43,779 bases of DNA from Candidatus Zhuqueibacterota bacterium (GTDB taxonomy: Bacteria > Zhuqueibacterota > Zhuqueibacteria > Residuimicrobiales > Residuimicrobiaceae): positions 1 to 43,779 of the forward strand of contig CAUJEL010000210.1 in assembly GCA_963169875.1 (NCBI GenBank). Direction: 5' to 3'. A program made the translations under genes and the position numbers. Under the pieces are notes generated by a model. It was not told the origin of the DNA and ran no database searches. It worked only from the letters and a program-made list of their open reading frames with translations. Below, in pieces: positions 24,609-33,409 of this stretch; within the stretch, counting starts at the first letter, position 1, and every line of letters starts with the position of its first letter.

Positions 24609-25657
24609 TGCAGGTGAGTGCCAAAGCAATTGTCCCGAAAACTCTGTTTCTCGAAGGTCTGGCGCGGTGCATGAAGAAAACAGAAGTCATTGCGCCGGTA
24701 AAAATGAAGGGCGGTGATATCACCTTCGAGCCCATCAGCAATGTACGCCAAATCACCTTCGACTATGTGAACGATCACGATCCTCTGAAGCGTTTTTTCA
24801 TACCTGCCCGCGAAGAGCTATTCTCTTACCATTTCTCCGGCAACAAGCCGGTCGCGAAATCTCCGCCCCAGCCCAAGCCGCGCGTCCTGTTTGGCATCCG
24901 CTCCTGTGATCTGCAGGGGCTGGCGCATATGGATGGGTTTTTTCAGGGAGCCTTTGAGGATCAACTTTACTGGCAGCGCCGCCAACAGACCCTCACCATC
25001 AGTCTCGCCTGCACCGAGCCCCTGGATACCTGTTTTTGTATCTGCTGCAATGGCGGGCCCTGGCTGGAGCATGGGTTCGATCTGCAGTTGACGGATCTCG
25101 GCGAGACATTTCTCGTCGAGATTGGCAGCGCCGCCGGCCGCAGGTTTCTCGAAGAGTGGCACGTGCCCTGTCAGTCCGCCAAACGCAAAGATCTGCAGCT
25201 GCGTCAGGAATTGATGCAAAAGTGCGATGAGAAAATGATCCCCACTGCCTATCTCGCCAAAGCCTGTATTCAGATCACCAATAATCGCGTGCGGGAAGAA
25301 TTGTGGGATGAGATGGGCGCGGAATGCTTCAGCTGCGGCGGTTGCACGCACGTATGCCCGTGCTGTACCTGTTTCGACGTCTACGACTGCCCTCAGGAAG
25401 ATGGCCAGGGTACGCGGTATCGCTGCTGGGATTCCTGCCAATACGCCGGCTTTACACGCGAGGCTTCCGGGCATAATCCGCGCGCAAAGGCCAAAGAACG
25501 TGTGAAGAGACGGTTTTATCATAAACTCAGCTATGCCTATATTCAACAGGATGGTCATCCGGGTTGTGTGGGTTGTGGCCGCTGCATCACCGTGTGCCAG
25601 GCTTTCAACCAGCTCGATGTGCCAGCCGTCGTGAAACGTTTACGCCGAGATGGATAA
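24608..25657 (+). CDS. HydB/AsrA-like Fe-S electron-transfer subunit
   Basis: The 349-residue protein matches the beta subunit of sulfhydrogenases (HydB) and AsrA. It has an N-terminal domain with G-I-R-S-C-D-L-Q-G-L and C-T-E-P-L-D-T-C-F-C, and two C-terminal ferredoxin motifs: C-F-S-C-G-G-C-T-H-V-C-P and C-V-G-C-G-R-C-I-T-V-C-Q, the second with Gln replacing Pro. The ATG overlaps the preceding stop (TGATG), and GGAG lies 8 bases upstream. HydB passes electrons between a flavin subunit and a catalytic subunit. The next gene encodes that flavin subunit, so together they form an NAD(P)H-reactive module. AsrA of sulfite reductase is excluded because no AsrC is present. Confidence 0.88.
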   Translation: MQVSAKAIVPKTLFLEGLARCMKKTEVIAPVKMKGGDITFEPISNVRQITFDYVNDHDPLKRFFIPAREELFSYHFSGNKPVAKSPPQPKPRVLFGIRSCDLQGLAHMDGFFQGAFEDQLYWQRRQQTLTISLACTEPLDTCFCICCNGGPWLEHGFDLQLTDLGETFLVEIGSAAGRRFLEEWHVPCQSAKRKDLQLRQELMQKCDEKMIPTAYLAKACIQITNNRVREELWDEMGAECFSCGGCTHVCPCCTCFDVYDCPQEDGQGTRYRCWDSCQYAGFTREASGHNPRAKAKERVKRRFYHKLSYAYIQQDGHPGCVGCGRCITVCQAFNQLDVPAVVKRLRRDG

Positions 25658-26489
25658 CCATACCATGGAAAATCTCTATCTTCCTGATTTGGCCTTGATC
25701 GATCGCATCGTTGATGAGACCAGCGATACCAAGACGTTCACCCTGCATTTCGCCAATAAGGCGCTGAATCGGCGTTTCAGTTTCAAATCCGGTCAATTTG
25801 TGGAAGCGACTGTATTTGGTGTCGGGGAAGCGCCTTTCGGGTTTGCCTCCAACCCCCATACGCCGCAGCAGTTTGATATCACGGTCCGCGCTATTGGCGC
25901 TGTCACCCATGCCATGCACGCCCTGAAAGAGGGCGACTATCTGGGCATCCGCGGCCCTTTGGGGAATTCTTTTCCCCTGGAGGAGGTCACAGACCAGGAT
26001 ATTCTCTTCATCGCGGGCGGCATCGGCCTGCCGCCGCTCAAGTCGCTCATCGAACCCATGCTCGACCGTCGCGACGAATTCGGTCAGTTCATCATCCTTT
26101 ATGGCGCCCGTACGCCGGCGGACCGGGTCTATAAACCGCTGCTGGAAACATGGAGCAAACGCACCGATATCCAGTTCCTGCAGACCGTCGATACGCCGGA
26201 CGCAACGTGGCAAGGCCCGGTCGGTGTGGTTACCACCTTGATGGAAAAAATCAAGCTCGATATCAACCGGACCGTGGCTTTCACCTGCGGACCGCCGGTC
26301 ATGATTCGATTCGTCATTCAGGACCTCCTCGGCATGGGCTTTGCTGAAGATCGCATCATTTCGACGCTGGAGCGCTACATGAAGTGCGGTGTGGGCAAAT
26401 GCGGACACTGCGCCATTGGCCATAAATATATTTGTGTGGATGGGCCGGTCTTCTCCTATCGTCAGATAAAAAGGCTGCCGGAACGATGA
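25650..26489 (+). CDS. HydG/AsrB-like FAD/NAD(P)H-binding subunit
   Basis: The 279-residue protein belongs to the ferredoxin-reductase-like family, like the sulfhydrogenase gamma subunit and PyrK. It has an FAD-binding barrel (about 10-100; F-K-S-G-Q-F-V-E, then P-F-G-F-A-S-N-P), an NAD(P)-binding domain (I-A-G-G-I-G-L-P-P-L-K-S-L-I, about residue 127; T-C-G-P-P-V-M) and a C-terminal [2Fe-2S] motif C-G-V-G-K-C-G-H-C-A-I-G-H-K-Y-I-C. It overlaps the preceding gene by 8 bases; a second ATG at 25665 is possible. It should exchange electrons with NADH or NADPH. Which nucleotide it prefers cannot be decided. Confidence 0.9.
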   Translation: MDNHTMENLYLPDLALIDRIVDETSDTKTFTLHFANKALNRRFSFKSGQFVEATVFGVGEAPFGFASNPHTPQQFDITVRAIGAVTHAMHALKEGDYLGIRGPLGNSFPLEEVTDQDILFIAGGIGLPPLKSLIEPMLDRRDEFGQFIILYGARTPADRVYKPLLETWSKRTDIQFLQTVDTPDATWQGPVGVVTTLMEKIKLDINRTVAFTCGPPVMIRFVIQDLLGMGFAEDRIISTLERYMKCGVGKCGHCAIGHKYICVDGPVFSYRQIKRLPER

Positions 26490-26515
26490 GTGTCATCGCG
26501 GCGGGGAGATGAATT

Positions 26516-27019
26516 TTGCCGGAACGTACAGATCCGTTCTTTCATACTCTTACCCATCACCTGCGCCACGGCAGAGTTGTCCTGCTTGGCATCGGCAATC
26601 CTGATCGTGGTGATGATGGATTGGGCCCTGTTCTGGCCCGGCGGCTGCCTGATCACCCGCATCTGCACAGCATCGTCTGCGATGAGATGCCGGAGAATTA
26701 TACCGGTGAAGTCAGAATGCTCAAGCCGACGTTTGTCGTGCTCATCGACGCCGTTGATTTTCACGGCGAACCCGGTGAAGGGATCGCTTTAAGGGCGCAG
26801 GATTTGAGTGATGACCGCTTCTCCAGTCACAAGCCTTCACTGGCATTGTTGATGAACTATTTGCAGCAAGAAACCACAGCCGAGGTGATCCTCTTCGGCA
26901 TTCAGCCGGCGCAGCGGGGATTCCGGGAAGGTCTGAGTCCGGAAGTCGAAGCTGGTGTCTTTCGCATGGTGGCATTATTTGAGCGCATTACGCTTTCCAT
27001 CGAGAAGGAAAAATACTGA
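26516..27019 (+). CDS. hycI: HycI-type [NiFe]-hydrogenase maturation endopeptidase
   Basis: The 167-residue protein has the hydrogenase protease fold: G-I-G-N-P-D-R-G-D-D-G-L-G-P near residues 25-38, the nickel-sensing acids D33/D34 and D75, and H102 (S-S-H-K-P-S-L). The C-terminal I-L-F-G-I-Q-P motif is of the HycI subtype, which serves hydrogenase 3-type enzymes. The enzyme cuts the C-terminal tail of the large subunit after nickel insertion. The start is probably TTG at 26516, with GGGGAG 7 bases before it. The large subunit in this operon keeps a 30-residue tail after D-P-C-F-S-C-T-E-R, the expected substrate. Confidence 0.92.
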   Translation: MPERTDPFFHTLTHHLRHGRVVLLGIGNPDRGDDGLGPVLARRLPDHPHLHSIVCDEMPENYTGEVRMLKPTFVVLIDAVDFHGEPGEGIALRAQDLSDDRFSSHKPSLALLMNYLQQETTAEVILFGIQPAQRGFREGLSPEVEAGVFRMVALFERITLSIEKEKY

Positions 27020-28473
27020 TGCTCAGCGTGATTCTCCTGATCCTGTTTCCGGTTGCCGGCGCGATCCTGTCCATGATAGCGCCGAAAAAACGTCTCACTC
27101 TGGTTGCCTGTGGCAGCGTGACCGGGATGCTGCTCTCCCTGATCTGGCTTTTTATTCAAAAGCCACCGGGGGCTTGGCGTGTTCTGATTTTTTCGTGGCA
27201 ATGGATTCCCGGCACAGCATCCCAGGGCCTCTTCGGTTTCCTCCTGGATCCGCTGAGTACCTTGCTGCTTTTGGTTGTTGTGGTGCTTGGTTTTTTGGTG
27301 ATTCTCTATGGCACGGGCTACATCAGCCGCCACAATCGTGAACATGCCAGCGAAGACGGCCGCGAGCGGCACAACTTCTGGCTGCTCCTGTTCATCGCCG
27401 CCATGATCGGTGTCGCACTTTCACCCAATTTACTGCAGCTGTTCTTCTTCTGGGAAATGACCACGCTTTGTTCATGGGCGCTCATCTCGCACTACCGCAA
27501 TGCCGAATCGTTGCGCGCGGGTTTTAAAGCGCTGCTCATGACCTTTTCTGGCGGATTATTCTTCGCGGCCGGACTGGTGGTGCTTTATGTCCATACCGGC
27601 CGGTTTGATTTTGATGCCCTCTCGGAACTGGCGCCGCGCCTGCGATTCTGGATTTTTCTCTTTTTCCTGATCGCCGCGTGGGCCAAGTCCGCACAATTCC
27701 CTTTTTACACCTGGCTTCCTGATGCCATGGCCGCCCCGACAACCGTGAGCATGTATCTTCACGCAGCCGCCATGGTCAAGGCGGGTGTCTTCCTCATCGC
27801 CCGTCTCACCTTTGCCAATTTCGACATCCCGTGGCTCTCCGGACTGATCGTCGCGATTCTGGCTGTCGTCACCATGTCTCTGGCCCTGTTTCTGTTTTTC
27901 ACACAGTCTGATCTCAAAAAACTTCTCGCCTACTCCACCATCGCGCATCTTGCCTACGTACTCTTTGGCCTCGGTCTGGCGATGATGGGCTGCAAATTGG
28001 GCGCCTATGCGGGTGCAATGCATATCCTGAATCACAGCGTGGCCAAGGGACTCCTGTTCTTGTGCGTGGGCGTTCTCTCGTATTCAGCCGGCACACGGCA
28101 AATCGACGAACTCAGCGGTGTTGGCAAAAAGCTGCCGTTCCTGGCCGTCGCCTTTGTCTGCGGCATGCTGGCGCTCCTGGGCGTGCCGCCGTTTTCAGGA
28201 TTCTGGAGTAAATTCTATTTGCTGGCAGCAACCCTGAAGCTGGGAGGTACGGCCGGCTGGCTGCTTCTGATTCCATTTCTACTGGAAATCATTCTCGGAT
28301 TTGCCTGGTTTCTGCACATCGGTCATAAAGTATTCTTTGGCATACCCTCGGCAAAGGCCGCGGATGCACAACCCGTGCCCTTTAGCATGCAATTTGCCCT
28401 GGGGGTGTTGGTGGTACTGACTCTGGTCGTGCCCTATATTGGTTTGCAATTGATGCACGCCATGGGAATGTGA
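27019..28473 (+). CDS. NuoL/MrpD-like ion-translocating membrane subunit (first)
   Basis: The 484-residue protein has about 14 membrane helices and the antiporter-like core of Complex I and Mrp proteins: F-F-F-W-E-M-T-T-L-C-S (about residue 143, with the conserved Glu), A-A-W-A-K-S-A-Q-F-P-F-Y-T-W-L-P-D-A-M (about 220-238, with the pump Lys) and L-H-A-A-A-M-V-K-A-G. It starts at ATG overlapping the hycI stop (TGATG). It should conduct H+ or Na+ as part of the membrane arm. The adjacent gene encodes a second copy of the same fold, and a third lies after the HyfE-like gene. Confidence 0.92.
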   Translation: MLSVILLILFPVAGAILSMIAPKKRLTLVACGSVTGMLLSLIWLFIQKPPGAWRVLIFSWQWIPGTASQGLFGFLLDPLSTLLLLVVVVLGFLVILYGTGYISRHNREHASEDGRERHNFWLLLFIAAMIGVALSPNLLQLFFFWEMTTLCSWALISHYRNAESLRAGFKALLMTFSGGLFFAAGLVVLYVHTGRFDFDALSELAPRLRFWIFLFFLIAAWAKSAQFPFYTWLPDAMAAPTTVSMYLHAAAMVKAGVFLIARLTFANFDIPWLSGLIVAILAVVTMSLALFLFFTQSDLKKLLAYSTIAHLAYVLFGLGLAMMGCKLGAYAGAMHILNHSVAKGLLFLCVGVLSYSAGTRQIDELSGVGKKLPFLAVAFVCGMLALLGVPPFSGFWSKFYLLAATLKLGGTAGWLLLIPFLLEIILGFAWFLHIGHKVFFGIPSAKAADAQPVPFSMQFALGVLVVLTLVVPYIGLQLMHAMGM

Positions 28474-28514
28474 TAGTTTATTCGTGTGATGGACCCTAAA
28501 CGGGAATCGATTCT

Positions 28515-30575
28515 ATGCCGACATTCTTTGCAGCGGTAGCTATTTATCTGACCGGCGCGTTGATCACGTTGTGGATGGGGGATAGACGCCGCAGCATCGG
28601 CTGGGTCGCCTGGGGCGCGTCTTCTCTTGCCACGGTGCTGATCCTCGCATGCGTCATCCAGGTTTTCACCTCCGGGCCGATAATCATGGAAAAGGCTTTG
28701 TGGCAGGTACCTGGATTGGGCGCCTCATTGCTTTTCCGCATCGATTATCTCAGCGCGCTGTTCCTGGCCATCATCTCCATCATCAGCGTGCTGGTCACCC
28801 TGTACGCGCAGAGTTTCATGCAGATCGCCCACTATCAGCAGCAGAGTCTGCGCTATTTCTACGCCGTCCTGCTACTCTTTTTCGCAGCGGTCATCGCGGT
28901 GGTTGCCATTTCGGACCTGTTCTTCTTTTTTATATTCTGGGAGATGATGACCCTGTGCTCCTATTTGCTGGTCATTTACCGCAGCAATGACGCGACGCGA
29001 CTGCGCGCAGGCTTTAAGTATTTCTTTATGACCCACGTGGCTACGGCCTTTTTATTCATTGGCGGACTTGTACTCTACCTTCACAGCGGATCTTTCTCGT
29101 TCACAGCCCTGAAAAGCGCGATGGTGCAGATGCAGAGCGCATCTCCAGGCCTGCTCCACCTGGTCCTCGGCTTCTTTCTGTTGGGTTTTGCGACCAAGGC
29201 CGGCATTTTGCCGATGGGAGATTGGCTGCCCGATGCGTATCCGGCGGCTCCAGCGCCTGCTTCAGTCAGTTTCGCCGGCAGCATGACCAAACTGGGTATC
29301 TATGGTGTGATCCGCGTTTTCTGCGATTTTCTGCCTGCGGGTTCGCATTCACAGGTATGGGGATTGACCATCGCCTGTCTTGGCGCCATTTCCATCCTTG
29401 TCGGCACCATGACCGCCCTGGTACAGGAGGACGCCAAACGCTTGCTCTCCTTTCACGTCATCGGGCAGATGGGCTACATATTTCTCGCCATCGGCACCGG
29501 CATCTATTTTCTCCCGGTTCAGCCTGTTTTGGCAATAATCGCCCTGGGGGCCGGTATTTTTCATCTCATCAATAATGTCTGCTATAAATCATGCCTGTTT
29601 TTTGTTGCAGGTTCTGTCTTTTATAAAGTGGGGACGCGCGACATCAATAAAATCGGCGGCCTGGCGACGATTCTGCCCTTGACAGCCGGTGTTGCTGTTA
29701 TTGCTTTTCTCTCCATTGCGGGCATTCCGCCCTTTAGCGGTTTTTCAAGCAAGTGGCTGATTTACGAGGCCACCCTGCGCGGCGGTTTCTTGAAACCGGT
29801 TTTTGTGATACTGGGCTTGCTGGCCATCTTCGTTTCCGCAGTGACTTTGGCTTCTTTCATAAAATTTATCGGTTCGGTATTCTATGGCAAATACGCCGAT
29901 AACAAGAGCAAAGCCAAAACGGGTGATGTGCCCTGGTCCATGCAAATACCCCAGTTTGTATTGGCCGGCCTATGCATTCTGTTTGGTTTATTTCCGCGCC
30001 TGCCCGTGCAATGGATCTTTCGCGCGCTGACGCCGCTGTTCCCACCGGGATTTGTGGGTGATGCCTCCAGCGTCTACGGCCACAGCACATTGGCCGGTCT
30101 CGAATTGCATGTGAACGATGCAGCAGCCGGATGGCAGGCGCTGCCCTTGTTCGTGGTTTTTGTTCTCTGTGCTGCCCTCGCCTTCTACCTCTTCAGAAGC
30201 GCAAAAGTAACCCAGCGCGCGGATCAAACCTGGTTCGGCGGTGAGCCGATCAAAAACGAGGATGGGCGTTACCGCGCGCACAGCTATTATCTGCCCTTCA
30301 AACAGATTTTCAGGATACGCATCGGGAAATATGAGCGACCGGGGGTCTATCCGACGATTCGCTATCCTGACATCCATCTTAAAAAGGACGATTTTTGGCA
30401 TCGTCTGATCGATGTGGACCGGTGGTTTTATACTCCACTGGTCAACGCAACGATGCGTTTCTTGCGCTTCTTCAGCAACACCCATAGCGGTCTGCCCCAT
30501 GTCTATTTGTTATGGATGCTGATCGGGGCGCTCCTGACAGTTATTCTGCTTTTTGCATTTTCTGCTGGTAAATAA
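28515..30575 (+). CDS. NuoL/HyfB-like ion-translocating membrane subunit (second, long C-terminus)
   Basis: The 686-residue protein has about 16 helices. The N-terminal antiporter domain shows F-I-F-W-E-M-M-T-L-C-S, G-F-A-T-K-A-G-I-L-P-M-G-D-W-L-P-D-A-Y and I-N-N-V-C-Y-K. After about residue 500 a long extension runs through an amphipathic segment with W-F-G-G-E-P-I-K-N-E-D-G-R-Y-R-A-H-S-Y-Y to a final helix. This layout resembles HyfB/HycC and the Complex I NuoL lateral-helix type. The start at 28515 lacks a strong site. Together with its neighbour it gives the complex more than one ion channel. Confidence 0.9.
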   Translation: MPTFFAAVAIYLTGALITLWMGDRRRSIGWVAWGASSLATVLILACVIQVFTSGPIIMEKALWQVPGLGASLLFRIDYLSALFLAIISIISVLVTLYAQSFMQIAHYQQQSLRYFYAVLLLFFAAVIAVVAISDLFFFFIFWEMMTLCSYLLVIYRSNDATRLRAGFKYFFMTHVATAFLFIGGLVLYLHSGSFSFTALKSAMVQMQSASPGLLHLVLGFFLLGFATKAGILPMGDWLPDAYPAAPAPASVSFAGSMTKLGIYGVIRVFCDFLPAGSHSQVWGLTIACLGAISILVGTMTALVQEDAKRLLSFHVIGQMGYIFLAIGTGIYFLPVQPVLAIIALGAGIFHLINNVCYKSCLFFVAGSVFYKVGTRDINKIGGLATILPLTAGVAVIAFLSIAGIPPFSGFSSKWLIYEATLRGGFLKPVFVILGLLAIFVSAVTLASFIKFIGSVFYGKYADNKSKAKTGDVPWSMQIPQFVLAGLCILFGLFPRLPVQWIFRALTPLFPPGFVGDASSVYGHSTLAGLELHVNDAAAGWQALPLFVVFVLCAALAFYLFRSAKVTQRADQTWFGGEPIKNEDGRYRAHSYYLPFKQIFRIRIGKYERPGVYPTIRYPDIHLKKDDFWHRLIDVDRWFYTPLVNATMRFLRFFSNTHSGLPHVYLLWMLIGALLTVILLFAFSAGK

Positions 30576-30595
30576 CGGACGCGGAGGACTTGCCC

Positions 30596-32281
30596 GTGAT
30601 GACGGCTAAAGAAATAACAGGTTTCCTGAAAAAACGATTTGCGGATAAAATCAAGCGGGTGGAATATCCGGTGCATGACATGGTGCTTCTGCATATCGAG
30701 CGCGAGGATAGCGTCGAGATAAACCGTTTCCTTTTCCATGAACTGGCGGGCCGGTTTGTTGTTGCCATTGGAACGGATCATCGCGAGGAATCCGGCGGTT
30801 ATCTCGTCGACTATGTCTATTCACTGGCTGCCCACCATCTCTTCATCACGGCGCAGTTCAAGGTGCCGGCCCATGATCTGTGGATCGAAGCGATCACCGA
30901 ACAGGCGGACATCCCGGCCGCGAATTGGGCGGAACGGGAAATTCAGGATATGTTGGGTATTCCGCTGCGACACCATCCCGATCCGCGGCGGCTCATGCTG
31001 GCGGATGATTGGCCGGCGGATATGCCGCCTTTGCGCCGTGACATGCCCTTGCAGACCTATCCCGCATCCGTGAATGAGACCCCCATATTTAAAAAGCCAC
31101 CCGAGGGAGCAACGGTCGTCCCGATCGGTCCTTTTTTTCCGGTTCTTGAGGAGCCGGCACAGTTCCGTCTTTTCGTCGAAGGGGAGAAAGTGGTGGGCGG
31201 CGATTATCGCGGTTTTTACAATCACCGCGGCGTCGAAAAAATCGCCGACAGCCAGCTGAACTATAATCAGGTGCCGTTCCTCGCGGAACGCATCTGCGGC
31301 ATATGAGGGTCGGTTCACAGTACGGCGTACTGTCAAGCAGTTGAAAAAGCAGCAGAAATCGAAGTCCCGGCCCGGGGCCGCTTCATTCGCACGATCCTGC
31401 TCGAGTTGGAGCGGGTGCAAAGCCACCTCCTGTGGCTGGGCATCGCTGGCCATATCATCGGTTTTGATACCGTGCTCATGCAGGCATGGCGTATCCGCGA
31501 GCCGGTTATGTGGCTGTGTGAAAAAATAACCGGCAACCGCAAACTGCTGGGCATGAACCTGATCGGCGGCGTGCGTCGCGACATTCCCGCGGAGATTCAC
31601 GATGAATTGTTGCAGGTGCTGGCGCGTGTTGAAAAAGAGACCAAACAGGTCATCAATGCGATTGCCGATGACACAACGCTGCGCGCGCGGTGTGTGGATG
31701 TAGGCGTGCTGACTCCGCAACAGGTCATTGCCTACGCCTTGCTGGGACCAACCGCCCGCGCCTCCGGCGTGGGCATCGACATCCGCGTCGATCATCCCTA
31801 TGCTGCTTACCAGGAATTGGGCTGCGAGGTGATGGTGGAAAATGGTTCCGACATCTGGTCCAGGGTGCTGGTGCGCATGCGCGAAACCCTGGAAGCGATT
31901 CGCATTATCCGCGACGCACTGCGATTCATGCCTTCAAGCCCCATAATCGCTGATATCAGAGAACCGATTCCACCAGGGAAAGTTGGACTGTCTTCCGTGG
32001 AAGCCCCCCGCGGGGAAACGCATCACTTTGTCATAACGGGTGAAGACAGCCGCCCCTATCGCTGGAAGGCGCGCGCGCCGACATTCCAGAACCTGCAGGG
32101 CATACCGGTCATGGTCGCCGGCGAATACATCGCCGATGTGCCTATCGGCCTGGGCAGTATGGACCCCTGTTTTTCGTGCACCGAGCGTCTGGAAACCGTG
32201 GACGTCAGAACCGGACAAGTGCGTGTCTATTCCAAAAAGGAACTTGTAGAGTTGTACCGCCGTCGCTACGAAGGAAAATAA
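30596..32281 (+). CDS. HycE-type [NiFe]-hydrogenase large subunit with UGA-encoded Sec in the N-terminal Ni motif
   Basis: Read through the TGA at 31304-31306, one frame gives 561 residues; ORF finders split it into two parts. Residues about 1-155 form a NuoC/HycE N-domain; the rest is the NuoD/hydrogenase fold. Nickel motif L1 is R-I-C234-G-I-U237-G-S-V-H; motif L2 is D-P-C525-F-S-C528-T-E-R, followed by a 30-residue tail, so this is a hydrogenase, not NuoD. U237 replaces the second L1 cysteine, a bridging ligand in known structures. A perfect stem-loop follows the UGA. GTG 30596 is chosen because GGAGG is 8 bases away; ATG 30599 is possible. Downstream residues are fully conserved, which argues against a pseudogene. 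Confidence 0.93.
31317..31333 (+). promoter_or_regulatory. SECIS-like hairpin in the hydrogenase large-subunit gene
   Basis: ACAGUAC (31317-31323) pairs perfectly with GUACUGU (31327-31333) around the loop GGC. The loop starts 18 bases after the UGA, inside the 16-37 base range used for bacterial SECIS elements, and its first two bases are G. Confidence 0.88.
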
Positions 32282-32328
32282 GCTGGACAGAGGATTATAA
32301 GTCTCCGCCTGGTCATAAAGGAGCATGC

Positions 32329-33231
32329 ATGCGTGGATTTCTATTCGGATTGTGGCAAATCATTTTGGTCTTGATGCTGGCGCCCTTGCTCGATGGCATC
32401 ATGCGCAAATTGGTGGCCCTGGTGCATTCCCGTATCGGACCTCCGGTTCATCAACCCTATCTTGATCTGCTCAAGTTGCTCGGCAAAGAAGAGATGGTCA
32501 GTTCACCCTACACATTTTTCAGGTATAGCGCGGTGCTGGCCCTGGCAGCCATACTCACCTCGGCTGTGCTTGTGCCGTTGGGAGCAGCACCCCCCATGGA
32601 ATCCAGCGGCGACATCATCGTTTTTATCTATCTGGTGACCCTGGCAGCCGTGATGGTGGTCCTGAGCGGTATCACCTCCGACAGTCCGTTTTCTTTTATT
32701 GGCGCTTCGCGCGAAGTGATGTTTCTGCTGACGGTGGAACCGGTCATCGTTGTCGCGCTGGTGATCATGGCCATCAAGGCGCAATCCACGCAGTTCAGTG
32801 ATGTCATCGCGTATCACGCACAGGCGCCTTTTTCTCTGTCAGTGCTCATTGCGGGAGGCGGCCTGTTTCTGGCCATCATCGCCCAGATGGCGCGATTGCC
32901 ATTTGATACCGTCGAAGCGGATCAAGAGATCATGGAAGGTCCGTTCATCGAGCAGAGCGGCCCCAAATTGGCGCTGTTCAAGTGGATGATATATGTCAAG
33001 CAGCTCATTTTTGCGGCGGTATTTATCGCGGTCTTTATTCCCTGGCCGATGTTTGAAAATTACGGATTGAGCCTGGTCACTATATTGGTCAAGATGGCCA
33101 TACTGCTGCTCCTGGTCGCGGTCGTGCATGTTGTCAATCCGCGATTGCGTATCGATCAGGCGGTGCGATTTTTCCTGATTCTGCTCGTCCTGGAAATCGG
33201 TGGCCTCGCATTCGCACTCGTCGGCTCCTGA
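32329..33231 (+). CDS. NuoH/HycD/EchB-like membrane-anchor subunit
   Basis: ATG at 32329 has AAAGGAG 5 bases before it and is preferred over an earlier in-frame start that would overlap the large subunit gene. The 300-residue protein has about 8 helices and the family motifs: R-I-G-P-P-V-H-Q-P-Y-L-D-L-L-K-L-L-G-K-E (about 36-55) and R-L-P-F-D-T-V-E-A-D-Q-E-I-M-E-G-P-F-I-E (about 188-207). The subunit holds the hydrogenase arm on the membrane and passes redox-driven changes to the ion channels. The signature is of the hydrogenase branch rather than of respiratory NuoH. Confidence 0.94.
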   Translation: MRGFLFGLWQIILVLMLAPLLDGIMRKLVALVHSRIGPPVHQPYLDLLKLLGKEEMVSSPYTFFRYSAVLALAAILTSAVLVPLGAAPPMESSGDIIVFIYLVTLAAVMVVLSGITSDSPFSFIGASREVMFLLTVEPVIVVALVIMAIKAQSTQFSDVIAYHAQAPFSLSVLIAGGGLFLAIIAQMARLPFDTVEADQEIMEGPFIEQSGPKLALFKWMIYVKQLIFAAVFIAVFIPWPMFENYGLSLVTILVKMAILLLLVAVVHVVNPRLRIDQAVRFFLILLVLEIGGLAFALVGS

Positions 33232-33239
33232 TGTTCATG

Positions 33240-33385
33240 TAAGGTCGTGGGCTGAGGCATTCTGTGGTCCGTCATTGTCCGTGATCCATTGTCTGTCGTC
33301 CGTCGACTGTGTTAGAGAGTTTATTGTCTGTTTAGCGTGAACCATCGTGTGTTTTTCGTCGTCCGTGATCCGTCGTCTGTCGGCT
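33240..33385 (+). repeat. Degenerate GTCCGT-rich repeat between NuoH- and NuoI-like genes
   Basis: The 178-base gap is full of GTCCGT/GTCTGT/GTCGTC units. The longest related pair is GTCCGTGATCCATTGTCTGT (33277-33296) and GTCCGTGATCCGTCGTCTGT (33361-33380). It is the only long gap within the hydrogenase operon. It looks like a degenerate tandem repeat; no frame runs through it. Confidence 0.6.
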
Positions 33386-33409
33386 TTTGTTTATTTTGCA
33401 AGAGGACTT

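Noticed and set aside
24608-26489. Anaerobic sulfite reductase subunits AsrA and AsrB
   Set aside because: No AsrC catalytic subunit is present, and the pair lies within a hydrogenase operon; HydB/HydG is the better reading.
21282-31306. A genome-wide code change with TGA as an amino acid (for example Gly or Trp)
   Set aside because: Many genes here, such as those ending at 5297, 11580, 12673 and 27019, stop at ordinary TGA codons at the expected length.
31301-31310. Reading the hydrogenase large subunit as a pseudogene broken by a nonsense mutation
   Set aside because: The UGA falls exactly on a metal-ligand cysteine, the rest of the frame including the C-terminal motif and cleavable tail is intact, and a SECIS-like stem follows.
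30596-32281. Respiratory Complex I NuoCD instead of a hydrogenase
   Set aside because: Complex I NuoD lacks the four Ni ligands; here both motifs, a maturation protease gene and a cleavable C-terminal tail are present.
33240-33385. CRISPR array in the repeat-rich gap
   Set aside because: Units are degenerate and overlapping, with no constant repeat length and no unique spacers.
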